From NCBI RefSeq assembly GCF_002865645.1, contig NW_020194588.1, positions 912,092-976,091 on the forward strand: a stretch of DNA of 64,000 bases. The letters run 5' to 3'. Positions 12,557 to 23,318 of the stretch are shown here, in pieces. Origin of the DNA: Hyaloscypha bicolor E. Lineage: Eukaryota; Ascomycota; Leotiomycetes; Helotiales; Hyaloscyphaceae. Both the position numbers and the translations under genes were made by a program. Each line of letters starts with the position of its first letter. Position 1 is the first letter of the stretch. The notes beneath the pieces were generated by a model that worked only from the letters and a program-made list of their open reading frames with translations, had not been told where the DNA came from and made no database searches.

Positions 12557-13097
12557 ATGTTAGCTCAGCTTCTGGTGACCCTAACAGGCCCATCTCTAGC
12601 CACCTTTGCTACAGAGAACACTACAAAATCATTGCCTCCCATCGAGAAGAACCAAGTCCCAGATACCGAAAACACTAAAACTGCAGACGCCAAGCTACAG
12701 GACACCTCAGAATGCCCCGAACAAGAAGATCTCGACTGCAATGAATGTGGGGGCCAGATATATGACAGAGAAGAAGGATTATTCCGCTGTGTAGGGGTTT
12801 GACATCCTTCCCTTCCCTATTATCTAAGTTCTTAGTTTATCATAGGCCGAGAAAGGCCACTGCAAATGGAAATATTGTTTTTGTATGGGGAAAAAATCTA
12901 AAGGGAGTTGTCCATACGAGCCTCAAGATCCAACGCCCGAAGAAATTGCCGAAGTGTTTAGAAATTTGCCGGATTGGAAAAGTGATAGTTGGGCTCAATC
13001 CCCACCAGTCAGTAGTCCGGTGGCCCAAAGGGATGAGCATGGGAATAAGGGCCCGCTGAACGAGATTGTGGAAAGATCGACTGGAGCAGGCACATGA
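12557..13097 (+). CDS. Small Cys-rich (probably zinc-binding) protein, two exons
   Basis: Exons 12557-12790 and 12846-13097 give 161 residues. The intron (12791-12845) starts GTAGGG and ends ATAG, and splicing restores one open frame. The N-terminal half (residues 1-55) is polar and low in complexity. Residues 60-100 hold two CxxC-type groups (CNECGG, then CAEKGHCKWKYCFC ending in GSCPY) that could bind zinc. The tail is acidic and polar. I do not recognise the family. An ATG at 12528 would hit a stop after 11 codons, so 12557 is chosen, but an upstream exon cannot be excluded. It is the first intact-looking frame after the RIP block and lies only about 200 bp from it. Confidence 0.55.
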
Positions 13098-13149
13098 GAG
13101 TACCTTTTTAGAAGTGTAGCGTGTCTGCCGTGCGGTCTATGAATTTGGG

Positions 13150-13490
13150 ATTAGTAAGGGGTTTTATTACTTCCTCGAGTTATACCGTTATGAAATATAT
13201 AAAGAGAGAGAAAGTTATATAATCTCTTAATCTCGAATGGAGATTAAAGCAAAATTAAAACTAGTTCCGGAGCTTTTATAAGGCTACCAGGTTTTAATTT
13301 TAGTAAAGCAGTCTTAATATTATAACTTCTTATTATAAAAATAGAACTAAACTTGCTTATAAGAAATTAATTTATAACCTTAAGGTTTCTAATTATAAAG
13401 TCTTAATAAATGTTATATATTTAATTAAGTCTTATAAGGGTTTATTAATATAAGGCCAAAAAGGCCCATTAATATTATATAAGTACGAAT
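13150..13490. repeat. Short AT-rich relic, RIP-like
   Basis: About 340 bp of sharply AT-rich sequence lies inside otherwise balanced sequence. It includes an inverted arrangement of TTAATAT and GGCC around 13443-13478. It looks like a fragment of a transposon that was RIP-mutated, separated from the main block by the small Cys-rich gene. The family is not identifiable. Confidence 0.5.
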
Positions 13491-13619
13491 AATACCTCCT
13501 TTTCTTGCTCTGAGGTAATGCATGTGAAATATAGGCTAGATTTCTGCCTCAGGATTTGTTGAAACTGTCACGTGTGGCGGTCACGTGACTATGATCCAGC
13601 CATTTAACCGTAATTAGGC

Positions 13620-13641
13620 GTATTCACCGTGCGGTGAATAC
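13620..13641. promoter_or_regulatory. Perfect 9-bp inverted repeat with 4-nt loop
   Basis: Arms GTATTCACC and GGTGAATAC flank GTGC. The centre reads CCG-TG-CGG, an everted pair of CGG triplets, the kind of site bound by Zn2Cys6 dimers. It lies about 850 bp upstream of the HET gene. A regulatory role is inference only. Confidence 0.35.
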
Positions 13642-14489
13642 TGTGGTCTTTTGGTCCAGTGAACTGTGATGCGAGCCTAATTCTCACACGTTACAGAAAC
13701 CGGCAAATATCGGGCTCTATTGTGTCACGTGAGAGATATGAACTTCTGCCTAAGGACAAGAATCGGCCGTATAGAACATTCCAGAGTCTAGCTCTGAGTT
13801 GCAAGTTCTACTCCCCTTAACTATTGCCGTGATACCGTCGACTCGGGCTATTTATCCCCCTAATATTATTGTAACACTATCGATTGAGGGCCTAGGTTCA
13901 TTGGCAAGTCATGGCTTGTGAAGATGACGTTTCTAACGACCTACTTATGATGAGATAGGCTTGGACGGTCTACCGCACGCTGCCAGCGTGCCTTCATCGC
14001 CAAATTCTGATTTGCAAGGTGACGGTCTATCAACCTACAGTACGCATGATGACACAGGATTGGACAGCCAGTCTACGGCATCGGCGGCTGCCAGCAATCT
14101 TCCTGTCGCAGGACCCCTCCGGCTCCGGAACGCTGTTGTCCGATGAACAGCCCTGACCTTTCCGACGATCCATTCGATTCATCCGAGCAGTAGGATCCAT
14201 ACGCCAATTCCAGCCAGCAACCCACACAGACAAATCTTGCCCGGCCGTCCATACCAGCACATTCAAGCCAACGAAGGCGAAAAAGTTCACCTTGGAGATA
14301 CATACAATATCAGTCAGCTCCTCGTGAATAATGAAGTGGAGTACTACAAAGAGCTGACATACTCTCTCTAGGTCTCGGGGAAGCGCTTCAGCTCGCCCAA
14401 CTTACAGCGAGCCGCGAGACGTGGGCACGACTGAACCCGTCAACGCTGTTGTAATTCAGGGGTAATAACAAATCAATGTCCTCACTGAA

Positions 14490-16721
14490 ATGGAGCAACT
14501 CAAACGAACCTCTACGGCTAATTTCACCACCTACAAATATACTCAGCTCTCCGAAGGGAACTGCTTTCGCCTCGCCCACATCCTCCCCGGCAACTACACA
14601 GACACCATAGAATGCACGCTAAGCACCCACCCCTTATCCCCATCCCCATCCCCATCCCCATCCCCATCAGCCCCCTTCGAAGCCCTAAGTTATGCATGGG
14701 GACCCCCCGAAATCACAACCACGATACAGCTCGACGGCCGCGCCTTCAGTGTGACCACCGGCTTGCACACGGCGCTGCGGCGACTCCGCTGTGCAGACCG
14801 CGAGAGGACCGTCTGGATCGACCAGTTGTGCATCAGCCAGTCCGATGACGCCGAGAAGGCGGTGCAAGTAGGGCACATGGGCCTTATCTACGAAGCGGCG
14901 CAGAGGGTGGTGGTATGGCTTGGGGACGAGGTAGAGAGCCCCGAGTTTGACTCTGAGCTCGGCGCCGGTGGGATGACGGTGGAGCAGGCTGAGGCGGATC
15001 CGCGCAACCGTGCGAGGGTCTCTCGGCGGCGGAAGAATGATGCAGTCCTTGTGGGGAAGGTCCTTGAGGGTGGTGAGATGTCCGATTGGGAGCGAATTTG
15101 TGCTGCGCTCGATATGCTGAGGGATGTGGCGGGAGGGAAGCATGCGGGCCAGGTGCCATATATCCGTTGGGGTGAGGCATCGGAGGACTGGGAGCTGGCA
15201 AAGGCCGTGTCGGATGGGATGAAGCTGCTGCTCAAACGGCGGTGGTGGAACCGCATCTGGGTCGTACAGGAGACGGTGCTGCCGCGTGATGTCCTCGTCG
15301 TCATCGGGTCGCAAGTCGTGCCGTGGATTGTCCTGGGCGATGCGGCGAGGAACTGGGTGCAGCACTGCCAGTCTTGCTGTAGATTGTCGTTTGGTTCTAT
15401 TCCCCAGGATCGTAAGCACGTACTGCTCCTCCTCCCCCCCTCCCCCCTATTGCTTAGCGCGCCTGAGGCATAGCTCTAAAAGAGAAGAGGAAGGGGTTTG
15501 CTACGTTACTGACAACTCTCCGCAGAACAGCGCCCCTTCGTTCGCTTTGCGAGCATCATGCAGGGGATTTTCTTGGCGCGCACGCTCCGGGCGCAGAAGC
15601 AGCTCGGCATCGAGCGCGCAGTGGAGATGTTCCGCTGCCGCGCGGCGACGGACGACCGCGACAAGGTCTACGGGCTGCTGGGGCTGCTGCCCTCCGACTC
15701 GTACGCCGACTGCGACATCCAACCCGACTATACAAGCCCTACCATCGAAGTGTATGCCCGGCTGGTCAAAAACTGCATCGACAGCCTGTACGCGCTGCAC
15801 ATGCTCGTCGACATCACCAGCGGACGGCCCGATTTTCCATCCTGGGTCCCTGACCTCGCTGCGTTTGAGACGGTTGGTGATGTCGAGGCACGGAGTAGCC
15901 TCTATGAGTTTTACCGTGCGTGGAACTGGTATACAAATGCCCGGGTGCATGATAATCGGGTAATGTCAGTGTCTGGAATCCGGGTGGATAGGATTGCTGT
16001 CGTGGGGGAGCAGTTGACGATGCATAACGGCTGGGGCAGGACTGGTGCCATGATCCAGTCGTGGCACGATTTGATGGTTACTCATGGGGTGGCGGACGAG
16101 CCGTACGTTACTGGAGGGACAAGGGAAGAGGCCTTCATTCGAACAGTGACGGGCGAATTGATCGCGACGAACAATTTAGTCATTCAGCACCGGCAGCTCG
16201 CGGCGAGTTGGCTTTCAAGGTCCTTTTGGAGCGGAGTATGGAGCCTCGTCAAGGGCTCCATATCGAGCCTATTGTGCTGGACCTCAGATCCAGATCCACT
16301 GGAGTTTGAGACCAGGCGGTCCGGCCCCGAGGATTGGGGGCTGTTTTCGCGCTGGCTGGCCCGCATCAAAGCCGTCCAGCCCAACCGGTGCGACCACGGC
16401 GACCCGGCCACGGACCCGTCGTTTGGCTTCACGCTGACCATCCCGAACACCTGCGACGAACGCCGCTTCTACATGACGGAGAGCGGGTATATGGGTGTGG
16501 GGTCTCCGAATGCTCAGCCCGGCGACGAAGTGTTTGTCCTAAAGGGTAGCTTTGTCCCGTTCGTGCTCCGGCGGCGAGACGCTGTGGCTGCTGCAGGGTT
16601 TACTAGAGCGGATGGGTCCAACTCGTTCCTCCTCGTGGGCGACTGCTACTTGCAGGGCGTCATGGACGGTGAGGCTGTGCAGAAGTGGCCGGAGAGGAAG
16701 CAGTGCGTCTGGCTCTTGTAG
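14490..16721 (+). CDS. HET-domain (heterokaryon incompatibility-type) protein
   Basis: Two exons, 14490-15411 and 15526-16721, join across a 114-nt intron (GTAAGC...CGCAG) to give 705 residues. The HET domain is clear: ALSYAWGPP near residue 70, WIDQLCISQ near 110, GLIYEAAQRVVVWLGD near 135, WWNRIWVVQE near 252, and after the intron DDRDKVYGLLGLLP with a following PDY. The C-terminal part (FYMTESGYMGVG...GDEVFVLKG) matches the common tail of this family. Known members trigger cell death or growth arrest after fusion of unlike individuals. This one has no NACHT or repeat domain. Residues 49-61 are an SP repeat coded by a CCCCAT-type hexanucleotide repeat. The gene is next to the RIP block, as is common for HET genes. 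The start is the first ATG of the frame. Confidence 0.9.
14636..14670 (+). repeat. CCCCAT hexanucleotide microsatellite inside the HET gene
   Basis: Five to six tandem CCCCAT-type units encode alternating Ser-Pro within the HET-gene N-terminus, between the first strand of the domain and ALSYAWG. In-frame unit changes would vary the length of this linker. Confidence 0.8.
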
Positions 16722-17578
16722 CCTTTGTTCATTTACGGATCTCCTTTCCGTTTGTGATATCTCAATTGGTTACGCTCCTGATATTTAACACATGGCGCTA
16801 TAGGGGGGTTTTGGTCACTGTACTGAAGATTGATTGTTCTGCGATGAGGGGGAGAATTTGTGGGTTTTTCTTGGAGTCTGTAACCTTAAATAATCAGGTT
16901 GCACACTATTGTTCGAATGTGTAACTGAGTTATATATTGCTTACTAATAAACGTTTATTATTCGAGAGCCAGATTATGAGAATTGAAAGTACTTTATAAG
17001 GGCATTATATATTAGCTATAGTTCTTGTATTACTCTTTACTTAAACATAATCTAACTGACTTATTAGCGTGCCCAGGACTCAGGACCAGCTCAAGTTAGA
17101 GTAATGATTACTCAGGTCCAAAGACGGAAGCGGGCTTTGGAGAGGTACAGCTTCGGCGCAGATTATAGCTGTAATACTAGATCGCGGTGGACAGAAGGGG
17201 CGCACTAACTGTCTTATTCTAAGTTGAGTCATTTTAGGTATCTCATAACATTTAAAGAATTCCAACCGCGGATCGACTTCGACATTATGACGGTCAGACA
17301 ACATCATTCTAAATCCACCCAGACCATGCTGTGATAAACTATATCAATTTTGAACCATAGGAAAGGGTTGAATTTTCAAAGTATTGGGGGTATAAATAAC
17401 GGTAAGCGAGGGGTCGCCAAAAAGGGACTGTATGGGCTGCATTGCGGACAATAAATGAAGCCAGGTTATAGCGATTCCAGAGCCTTGTAGATTTATAGAT
17501 TTGAGAAATCGAAACGCTATTATCATAACCAAACATCCTACTCATCCTGGATTTCAAGCATGCCCGCAAACCTCCTCT
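16722..17578. other. Intergenic region between the HET gene and the permease
   Basis: No coding evidence. It is mildly AT-rich around 16920-17050, where a perfect 16-bp palindrome TAATAAACGTTTATTA lies at 16945-16960. The two flanking genes converge here, so terminators of both should lie in this stretch, but I cannot place them. Confidence 0.5.
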
Positions 17579-19465
17579 TCAGCACGAGTCCATATCCCCT
17601 TTCTCCCCAACTTTCTCACTCACCCCCTCAACCCCTCGCTCAGTCAACCCCCCACCAGGCGCAATCCCCTCTCCGAGCCCCAAATCCAGCCCCTCCGCTG
17701 CTAGCGCCGCTTGCTGTTCTTCCGTGAGCCCCTCAACATCAATCGTGATCTTTGGTCCAGTGAACCACTTCCTCGCATCAACAAAATAATACAGCATCGC
17801 GCCCCCCCAAACCGCCATATTGATCACAGCAGTATAGTTCATTGACTGAGGTGTCGGGTTTGGGCCTCCATCCGGGAACATAGCTAGCACGATGCCGAAA
17901 ACGAGGAAGATGATCGCTACCCAGGCAATTGGTTTAGAGAAGCGATCACCGGTATAAAATGGGCCGGGAACGAATTTGTGCTGGCCCCAGACCACACGGC
18001 AGAAGATTGGGAGGCCCCAGGCTAGGTTGTTACCTGCTACAGCAAGGGAGAAGAGTGCTGCTGCCGCGGCGGGCGCGATGAGGCAGAGGAGGCCGAGGAT
18101 GGCGGCTAGTAAGACGCAGCCCCATATTGTGCGGAAGGGAATGTATCCCATTCTCTTTGAGATTGGCCGGAAGAACCCGAGAATGGGAGGGCGCCATCGC
18201 GAGAGAATGCCCAGGTTTGTCTGGACGCGGCAACGAGGATAGAGAGACCCATAACGAATTGAACGATGAAAAGGAGGGACATCAAGCCTAGAGTGCCGCT
18301 TTTGCCGATGGCGTCGTAGTAGATTTGGGCCATTGGCTGGCCGAAGGAAGACCCCAGGACAGATTCGAGGTCGGGGTTGATGCAAGCTGCGATCACAATC
18401 ATGATTATGAAGCCTAGAAACCAGCAGCAGCCGATGGACATCATGATTCCGTACGGGACGGCTTTTGCTGCGTTGGCGGCCTCTTCGCTCATGTGCACGC
18501 AGGAGTCGAAGGCACCGATGGTCCAGATAGGACTGAGCCAGGAGAGCATGAAAGCCCATCCCGTTGGCCAAGTGGTAAGGTTCTCGGTCTGGGCGAAGAT
18601 GTAGTGTGCATCGTTGCGTTCGCTGGAGAGATGCTTTCCGACGGGAAGGGCGATAATTGTGGCGACGATGAGAATGATGTTCATTGCAACGAAGACGGTT
18701 TGCAGCTTTCCCATGACCTTAGAGAGAGTGGAGGCCAGGACCCCGTGGAGCAAGACACAGCAGAGGAAGACGGCGTAGACTACTCCGTTACTGGGGGTCC
18801 AGTTTCCATCACGTGCAATGACAATACTGAGGGATGTAAGTGGAAGCAAGCTTCCGTGGGCGTGGGGGCCTACACAGAGCAGAACATTAAGGCGAATCCA
18901 TAGTCGATGCTGCAAAGCCCACCGATCAGACCCAAGCTGTTAGAATACCCAACCAGGAAGCTCAAAGCGTTTCGGGTCTTCGGAGACGCGAAGTAATGCG
19001 TCCTTCACAAATTTAGATGTGCACTTTCTAGGATGCGAGAAAGAGCTCACCACCAATATAATCCCCCAGATGTAGGCATGGCAGAACCAAGGTCTGCCAT
19101 TGCAACCCCAACGACGAAGATGAACATGGAAGCTAGAAACCAACCCCAGACCATGCCAGCCGGGCCAGCAGGGATGGAAAAAGCGAGTGTTGACGCGATG
19201 GATGGAAGAAGTCCCATAATACTAAAGGCAATTCCAAACACTTCGAGCATGGTGAAGTTGCGACGTAGTTCTTGTTTGTATCCTAGCTTGGCTGGACCTC
19301 TTCGTTAACCACACTCATCCGCTTCCAGAGCTTCAGTTACTTACCCAACAGCTCGGTATCTGCCTCATTTGCGAGCAACTCCTGTGGGGGGACATTTGAA
19401 TGGGATCGTCTGCTGACTGTCTTCTCCAGGTCCGGCTGGACTCCAGTTCCTCCAGTTGTCGTCAT
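17579..19465 (-). pseudogene. GABA/amino acid permease (APC family) with a one-base frameshift
   Basis: Four exons on the minus strand: 19345-19465, 19051-19291, 18874-19002 and 17579-18826, with GT-AG introns of 53, 48 and 47 nt in matching phase. The protein would be about 579 residues, the normal length for fungal GABA/choline-type permeases, with about 12 membrane segments. Family marks are KLGYKQELRRNFT, GGLYWWTHYFASPK, VIVIARDGNWTPSNG, PVGKHLSSER, FMLSWLSPIWTIGAFDSC and HMSEEAANAAKAVPYGI. In exon 4 the frame breaks between GALPFSG and FFRPISKRMGYIP, at about 18172-18180. One base is missing from the codon before FFRP, and no intron fits. Downstream the second frame is intact to DSC and stop (GPFYTGDRFSKP, ARKWFTGPK). 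It is either a recently inactivated gene or a base-calling error. Such permeases import GABA or related amines across the plasma membrane. Confidence 0.85.
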
Positions 19466-20746
19466 GATTTCTACTTCTTAAAGGTATATGATATATCTTC
19501 AAACAATTTTTGAGGAGAAATTCTGAGGAGGAAATAGATATCTTTGTAACACAAGAGGTTGATATAAGTTAGCATCGAGCTTACGCTTCAGACATGCGGG
19601 ATCCCTGCTACCAACCTCCCAGCTCGGAGCTCCCGTCTTGATATCACCAACCCAGCAGACTGTTTCATCTCTCTATTGGACGTGGGTCATGTGTCATAAA
19701 AAATATGCAGCTTGGGAAGATAAGCGCTGCATAGCGATAGCAAACTGTCATCACAGGAATGGGACCGGGGTGCCACGGGCAAGAAAGCTTATTCGAAGCT
19801 CGCCATCCTTGATAAGAAATTGATAAAAGACCTACGATGGGAATGGTGAACGCTATCAAGACATAAAATGGCATGTTTTTCGAACGAACGGTTGCATCTG
19901 GCAAACGCCGGTGGGCCACTGTGCCCATGCTTTCCGTGAGACCGTCTCGTAGGATGAGTTCTGAGGAGTAACTGGAGGGGGCAGTTTTGATTGGTTAGGT
20001 ACAGTTCGAGAGAGAGAGGACGACGGATAGTGGCGCACCTTGCGAAGCTCGATGCGGAGAAAACATCCGCACTTGTCACGTGCTGCCCAGCCCCTCCTTA
20101 TCAAAAGTGGGCGGAGGTCCGGCCGAAGCATTGCCTTGATCAAGCATCGATTGTCGTTTGGTTGCAGGAACAGCGGAATCTGTCCGTCGTGCTGAAAAGT
20201 GGTCCAATATTCTGTGATGAAAGCGGGCCGGGTCCCTTGAGTCAAGTTGATAGGACCTCATGTTCTCACATGACTCGAAGCGAGTATTGCGACATGCGTT
20301 AAAGAATGCAGCCATTGCCGAAGAGGGCGAAATCCATGGGGCGAACGGAAAATACCCACTGGGGATCTATGATCGTTGACCACAGGTGACTATGCAGCAG
20401 GTCATATCCGTCAGAGCCATACTTGACCAGGTAAATCGGATCAAAAACTCAGGACACGCTTCGTCAACCTCATCCACACATCACTCTGCAGGAACAAACT
20501 ACGTTGGACGACTTCCAAGCCTGCGACGGATCTACAACTGCGAACTCAAAATTGCGACGCAGCTGGAAAAGGTTAGTTACCACTGACTAGCACTCACTCC
20601 ATCTCCTCACACTTGCTGTTAAACAAACATGCCTGCACGAAAACCTTATTTAACTCTATAACCGCAACATTCCTCCTTAAACACAAACACCTCCCATACT
20701 CAAACACCATATCCACATCTAGCTCCCTTCTAACCATCGTTCTGAC
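19466..20746. other. Upstream region of the permease; no gene seen
   Basis: Promoter side of the permease gene. It contains a CACGTG core near 20078 and a 66-codon frame at 20386 without recognisable content. The 3' end of the P450 remnant borders it. The heme-binding part missing from that pseudogene is not found here. Confidence 0.5.
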
Positions 20747-21905
20747 CTAAACACCTTCGCGTCCTTCCTTGATAGCTGCTTGCAGGTAGGACAGTTTCCG
20801 TGCCTCTTCGTTGGTGATAGGGTGTGAGATTATGGAGCTGGAGAGCTCAGCAAAGAAGGTGTTATAGATGTGTGGGTTTGTGAAGATGTAAAGGAGAGCG
20901 GCACAGACTGCCGCTGCGGAAGTTTCGGCGCCTGCGAAACTGTGGGGGTATTCAGTAGAGGGTTGGATAGGGTAGATACATTTGCAGAAGGGCTTCTGCT
21001 TCTGCTTCGGGTTGTGTGAGACCGTGGCGAATAAATGAGCCCGACGTGTTGCGTCGGGTCTTCTTGCTGGGTCCGAGGGGTTCAGCAACTGCTTCCTTGC
21101 ATGCTAGCGACAGATACAAATTAGAAAACTTGGCCCAACGAGATAGAAGAGGGAACACCCCATCAACTTACCCACACCAACTTTATCTGTGTACTTCGGG
21201 CAAAATCGCTTTGGAAATGCCCGAGAAAAAGACTTGACATAATCTAGGAAACCGTAGCAAGGAAAATCACCAGAGGGACAACTTCCTGGACTGTTCGGAC
21301 GTAGGAGGAGAACATCTCGATCAGCCCGATGACTTCCGAATGGTTTTCTGAAAGCAATATCTGGGATCACATCTAAGGTGAAGTACTGGATCTCTGGAGC
21401 TAGGTCGACCGGGCTGTAACTCTCAACAGCCGAAAGACATTTTGATTCTAAAAGTTAGATGAGGTGTTCAATATTTGCATCAAGGGATTGTTCTAAAGTG
21501 TTGTCTCCTTTCCCGAGTACTATTCCAAGTTAGGATTTTAGCAAGTCCGCCATTGAGAGGTCGTGTGTACCGTACAGCTGCCACCACCTTCAGCGCTTCG
21601 CTCGAAGGGCACTGTGCATCTCCTTGTCTCCCCCAGAAAGTACATTGTTGCGCTCCGGAGTAAGCGCAAACAATCATGCCAATTGGATCAGGGATATGGT
21701 GATCGAACGGCGCATTTCCTTTTCAGGGCCTCAATATCGTTGGTAACGAGCTCGCTTGGACCAATTTGCAAGATTGGCCCTAGATTTGAGGTGTGCTGAA
21801 TTCCTCCTGGCGGATGGAAGATTCGGTTCCGAACCGTATTTCACACACACGTCTATGTTATGAAGCTGAAACGACCACCGAAAGATATTCGAAGCAGTCA
21901 TATCT
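20747..21905 (-). pseudogene. Cytochrome P450 remnant, stops and frameshifts, heme domain missing
   Basis: On the minus strand the remains of a P450 of the pisatin-demethylase-like type can be followed through several frames. LHNIDVCVKYG near 21850 joins, across a possible intron (GTTCGG...CTAG), to GPILQIGPSELVTNDIEAL. AVRSPYP follows, broken by TGA at 21688-21690. MHSALRAK is broken by TGA at 21590-21592. Next come a TAA at 21455-21457 and FTLDVIPDIAF near 21350-21390. GSFIRHGLTQPEAEAEA comes from about 21030. The I-helix segment SFAGAETSAAAV and the K-helix segment YLQAAIKEG are the last parts. The frame ends at 20747, and the Cys-heme loop and the rest of the C-terminus are absent. P450s of this kind are ER-anchored monooxygenases. 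This one cannot be functional. Confidence 0.8.
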
Positions 21906-22640
21906 TTGAGAATCCAGTGATTCGAGGTCCTAGAAGATGTCGAAGTCGAAGATAAGTGCGAATCCAAAAATTCAAAAATATGACTGGCGGTGATGGCGAG
22001 GAGGAACGCAACTAGCCCCGCTGGCCAACCTGGCCCTGGGAGTGGCTCGGGTATCTTTGGATAGTACCCAGAATTCCATGAGCCAGCGAACGGGAGCTTT
22101 GAAAAAAGAACGTTGAAAAGTCTTCGTAGAAATATGTCGCCCGAGTGACTTGAAGGGAGAGTTCCAGCGATCCCTCCCTCTATCAATTGGCCGAGCTTTG
22201 CAAGGTTATGCGATGTAACTGAGGTTTCAGAACCTTTGCCCAAGCCGAAATATTGTTCCATCTCCGGGCAACGGGTGGCAGGAGAACATCCAATACAGCG
22301 CAATTTACGGGCCTGAAAAGCCGAAGCCAGCGATCTTTCAGCGTAAAGTCTTTTGAATACAACGGTCCGCCCGCGGTAAACCCAGTAAATCCTGTGAAGC
22401 AACTCGCCAATGTGAAAAGTGCCCGGTACTTACAGGCAGCGGCGCCCAAAGCTGATTGAACTATGTGTATTGGCGGAGTCTTCTTGGTATGTCCTTGACA
22501 GACCAGAAATCGTACGGAGAAGTAACAGAAGGATAGGGGAGATTAAAAGCGCAACACTCAGAATTCAATGCAAACTCTGCTTTGAGGACTCGTTTAGTTG
22601 ATGCGGGGATCGATAAGGGAACTCAGGAGTTGGGTCGTGG
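21906..22640. other. Region between the P450 remnant and the prefoldin gene
   Basis: A minus-strand open stretch at 21731-22402 runs through this part but has no recognisable motif beyond the P450 pieces at its 3' end. It may contain more decayed upstream sequence of the P450 gene (membrane anchor). No independent gene is supported. Confidence 0.4.
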
Positions 22641-22647
22641 TCACGTG
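22641..22647 (+). promoter_or_regulatory. TCACGTG box ahead of prefoldin 4
   Basis: A palindromic CACGTG core lies about 95 bp upstream of the prefoldin start codon, the usual distance for basal promoter elements of compact fungal genes. It is the classical site of bHLH factors such as Cbf1-type proteins. Function is inferred from position only. Confidence 0.4.
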
Positions 22648-22739
22648 CCCAGTTTGCTTTGTTTGCTACGGGAATCGCGAGGCTTTGGAATGGAAAACCG
22701 CAAGGCACCACGCGATTATCAACACCACAACCACACAAG

Positions 22740-23318
22740 ATGCAGCGTCGTATGGTATGTCTTTGATCCACCAATTCACCTAATCCTGTGGTAAAAGCTA
22801 ACCGTGCCTTCAGCTATCCAAAGAAGATGAGGCTGCAACCGGCAGCGACGAGATTGAGGTCCGGAGAGAGGACCAAGACAAGATCAACAAATTCAGTCGA
22901 CTGCACCAACGAGAGATTGGCCTTGAAGACGAGTTGAAGCTGAAACATGTTCGTCTACATATCCTCTACCTACGAGTCTGCCAATGCTGACTCTGTCGTG
23001 CGTTCAGAAAGAGAAAGAAGACCTTGACGATATCTCGAGCGAGCTAGAGCTCGCAGACGAAGACGACAAGATCCCGTACATCTACCTACATACCCTTCCT
23101 GTAATACGGAGCTAACAGCAAGCAGTTACAGAGTTGGCGACTCTTTCATCTCCTTACCCCTGCCCGAAGCCCAAGAAATGCTGTCGACCAACACAACCAA
23201 GATAGAAGAAGAAGTCTCGGTGCTGGAGGGGAAGATTGCCACAGTTAGAGAGGAAATGTCAGAATTGAAAGTCGAACTTTATGCAAGATTTGGCCGGAGC
23301 ATCAACTTGGAGACATAG
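22740..23318 (+). CDS. GIM3: Prefoldin subunit 4
   Basis: Four exons: 22740-22754, 22814-22948, 23008-23075 and 23126-23318, encoding 136 residues, normal for this subunit. The first exon has only five codons (MQRRM). All introns (59, 59 and 50 nt) are GT-AG and phases match. Diagnostic stretches are REDQDKINKFSRLHQRE, ELELADEDDKIPYRVGDSFI and a conserved end ELKVELYARFGRSINLE. The two long coiled-coil helices and the central beta hairpin of the beta-class prefoldins are visible. Prefoldin is the cytosolic six-subunit chaperone that hands unfolded actin and tubulin to the CCT chaperonin. The gene is intact while both neighbours (P450, MFS) are disrupted. Acceptor choice in the last intron (AGCAG at 23125) is fixed by the conserved PYRVGD. 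Confidence 0.95.

Larger units (their letters stand above)
13098..14489. other. Gene-free stretch upstream of the HET gene
   Basis: No gene is supported. It contains an AT-rich relic (13150-13490), three CACGTG cores between 13569 and 13732, a perfect 9-bp inverted repeat (13620-13641) and one 61-codon frame at 13961 with no recognisable content. The base composition returns to normal after about 13500. Confidence 0.55.

Noticed and set aside
14685..15419. 244-codon minus-strand frame opposite the HET gene
   Set aside because: Shadow of the GC-rich HET exon; His/Pro/Arg-rich without motif.
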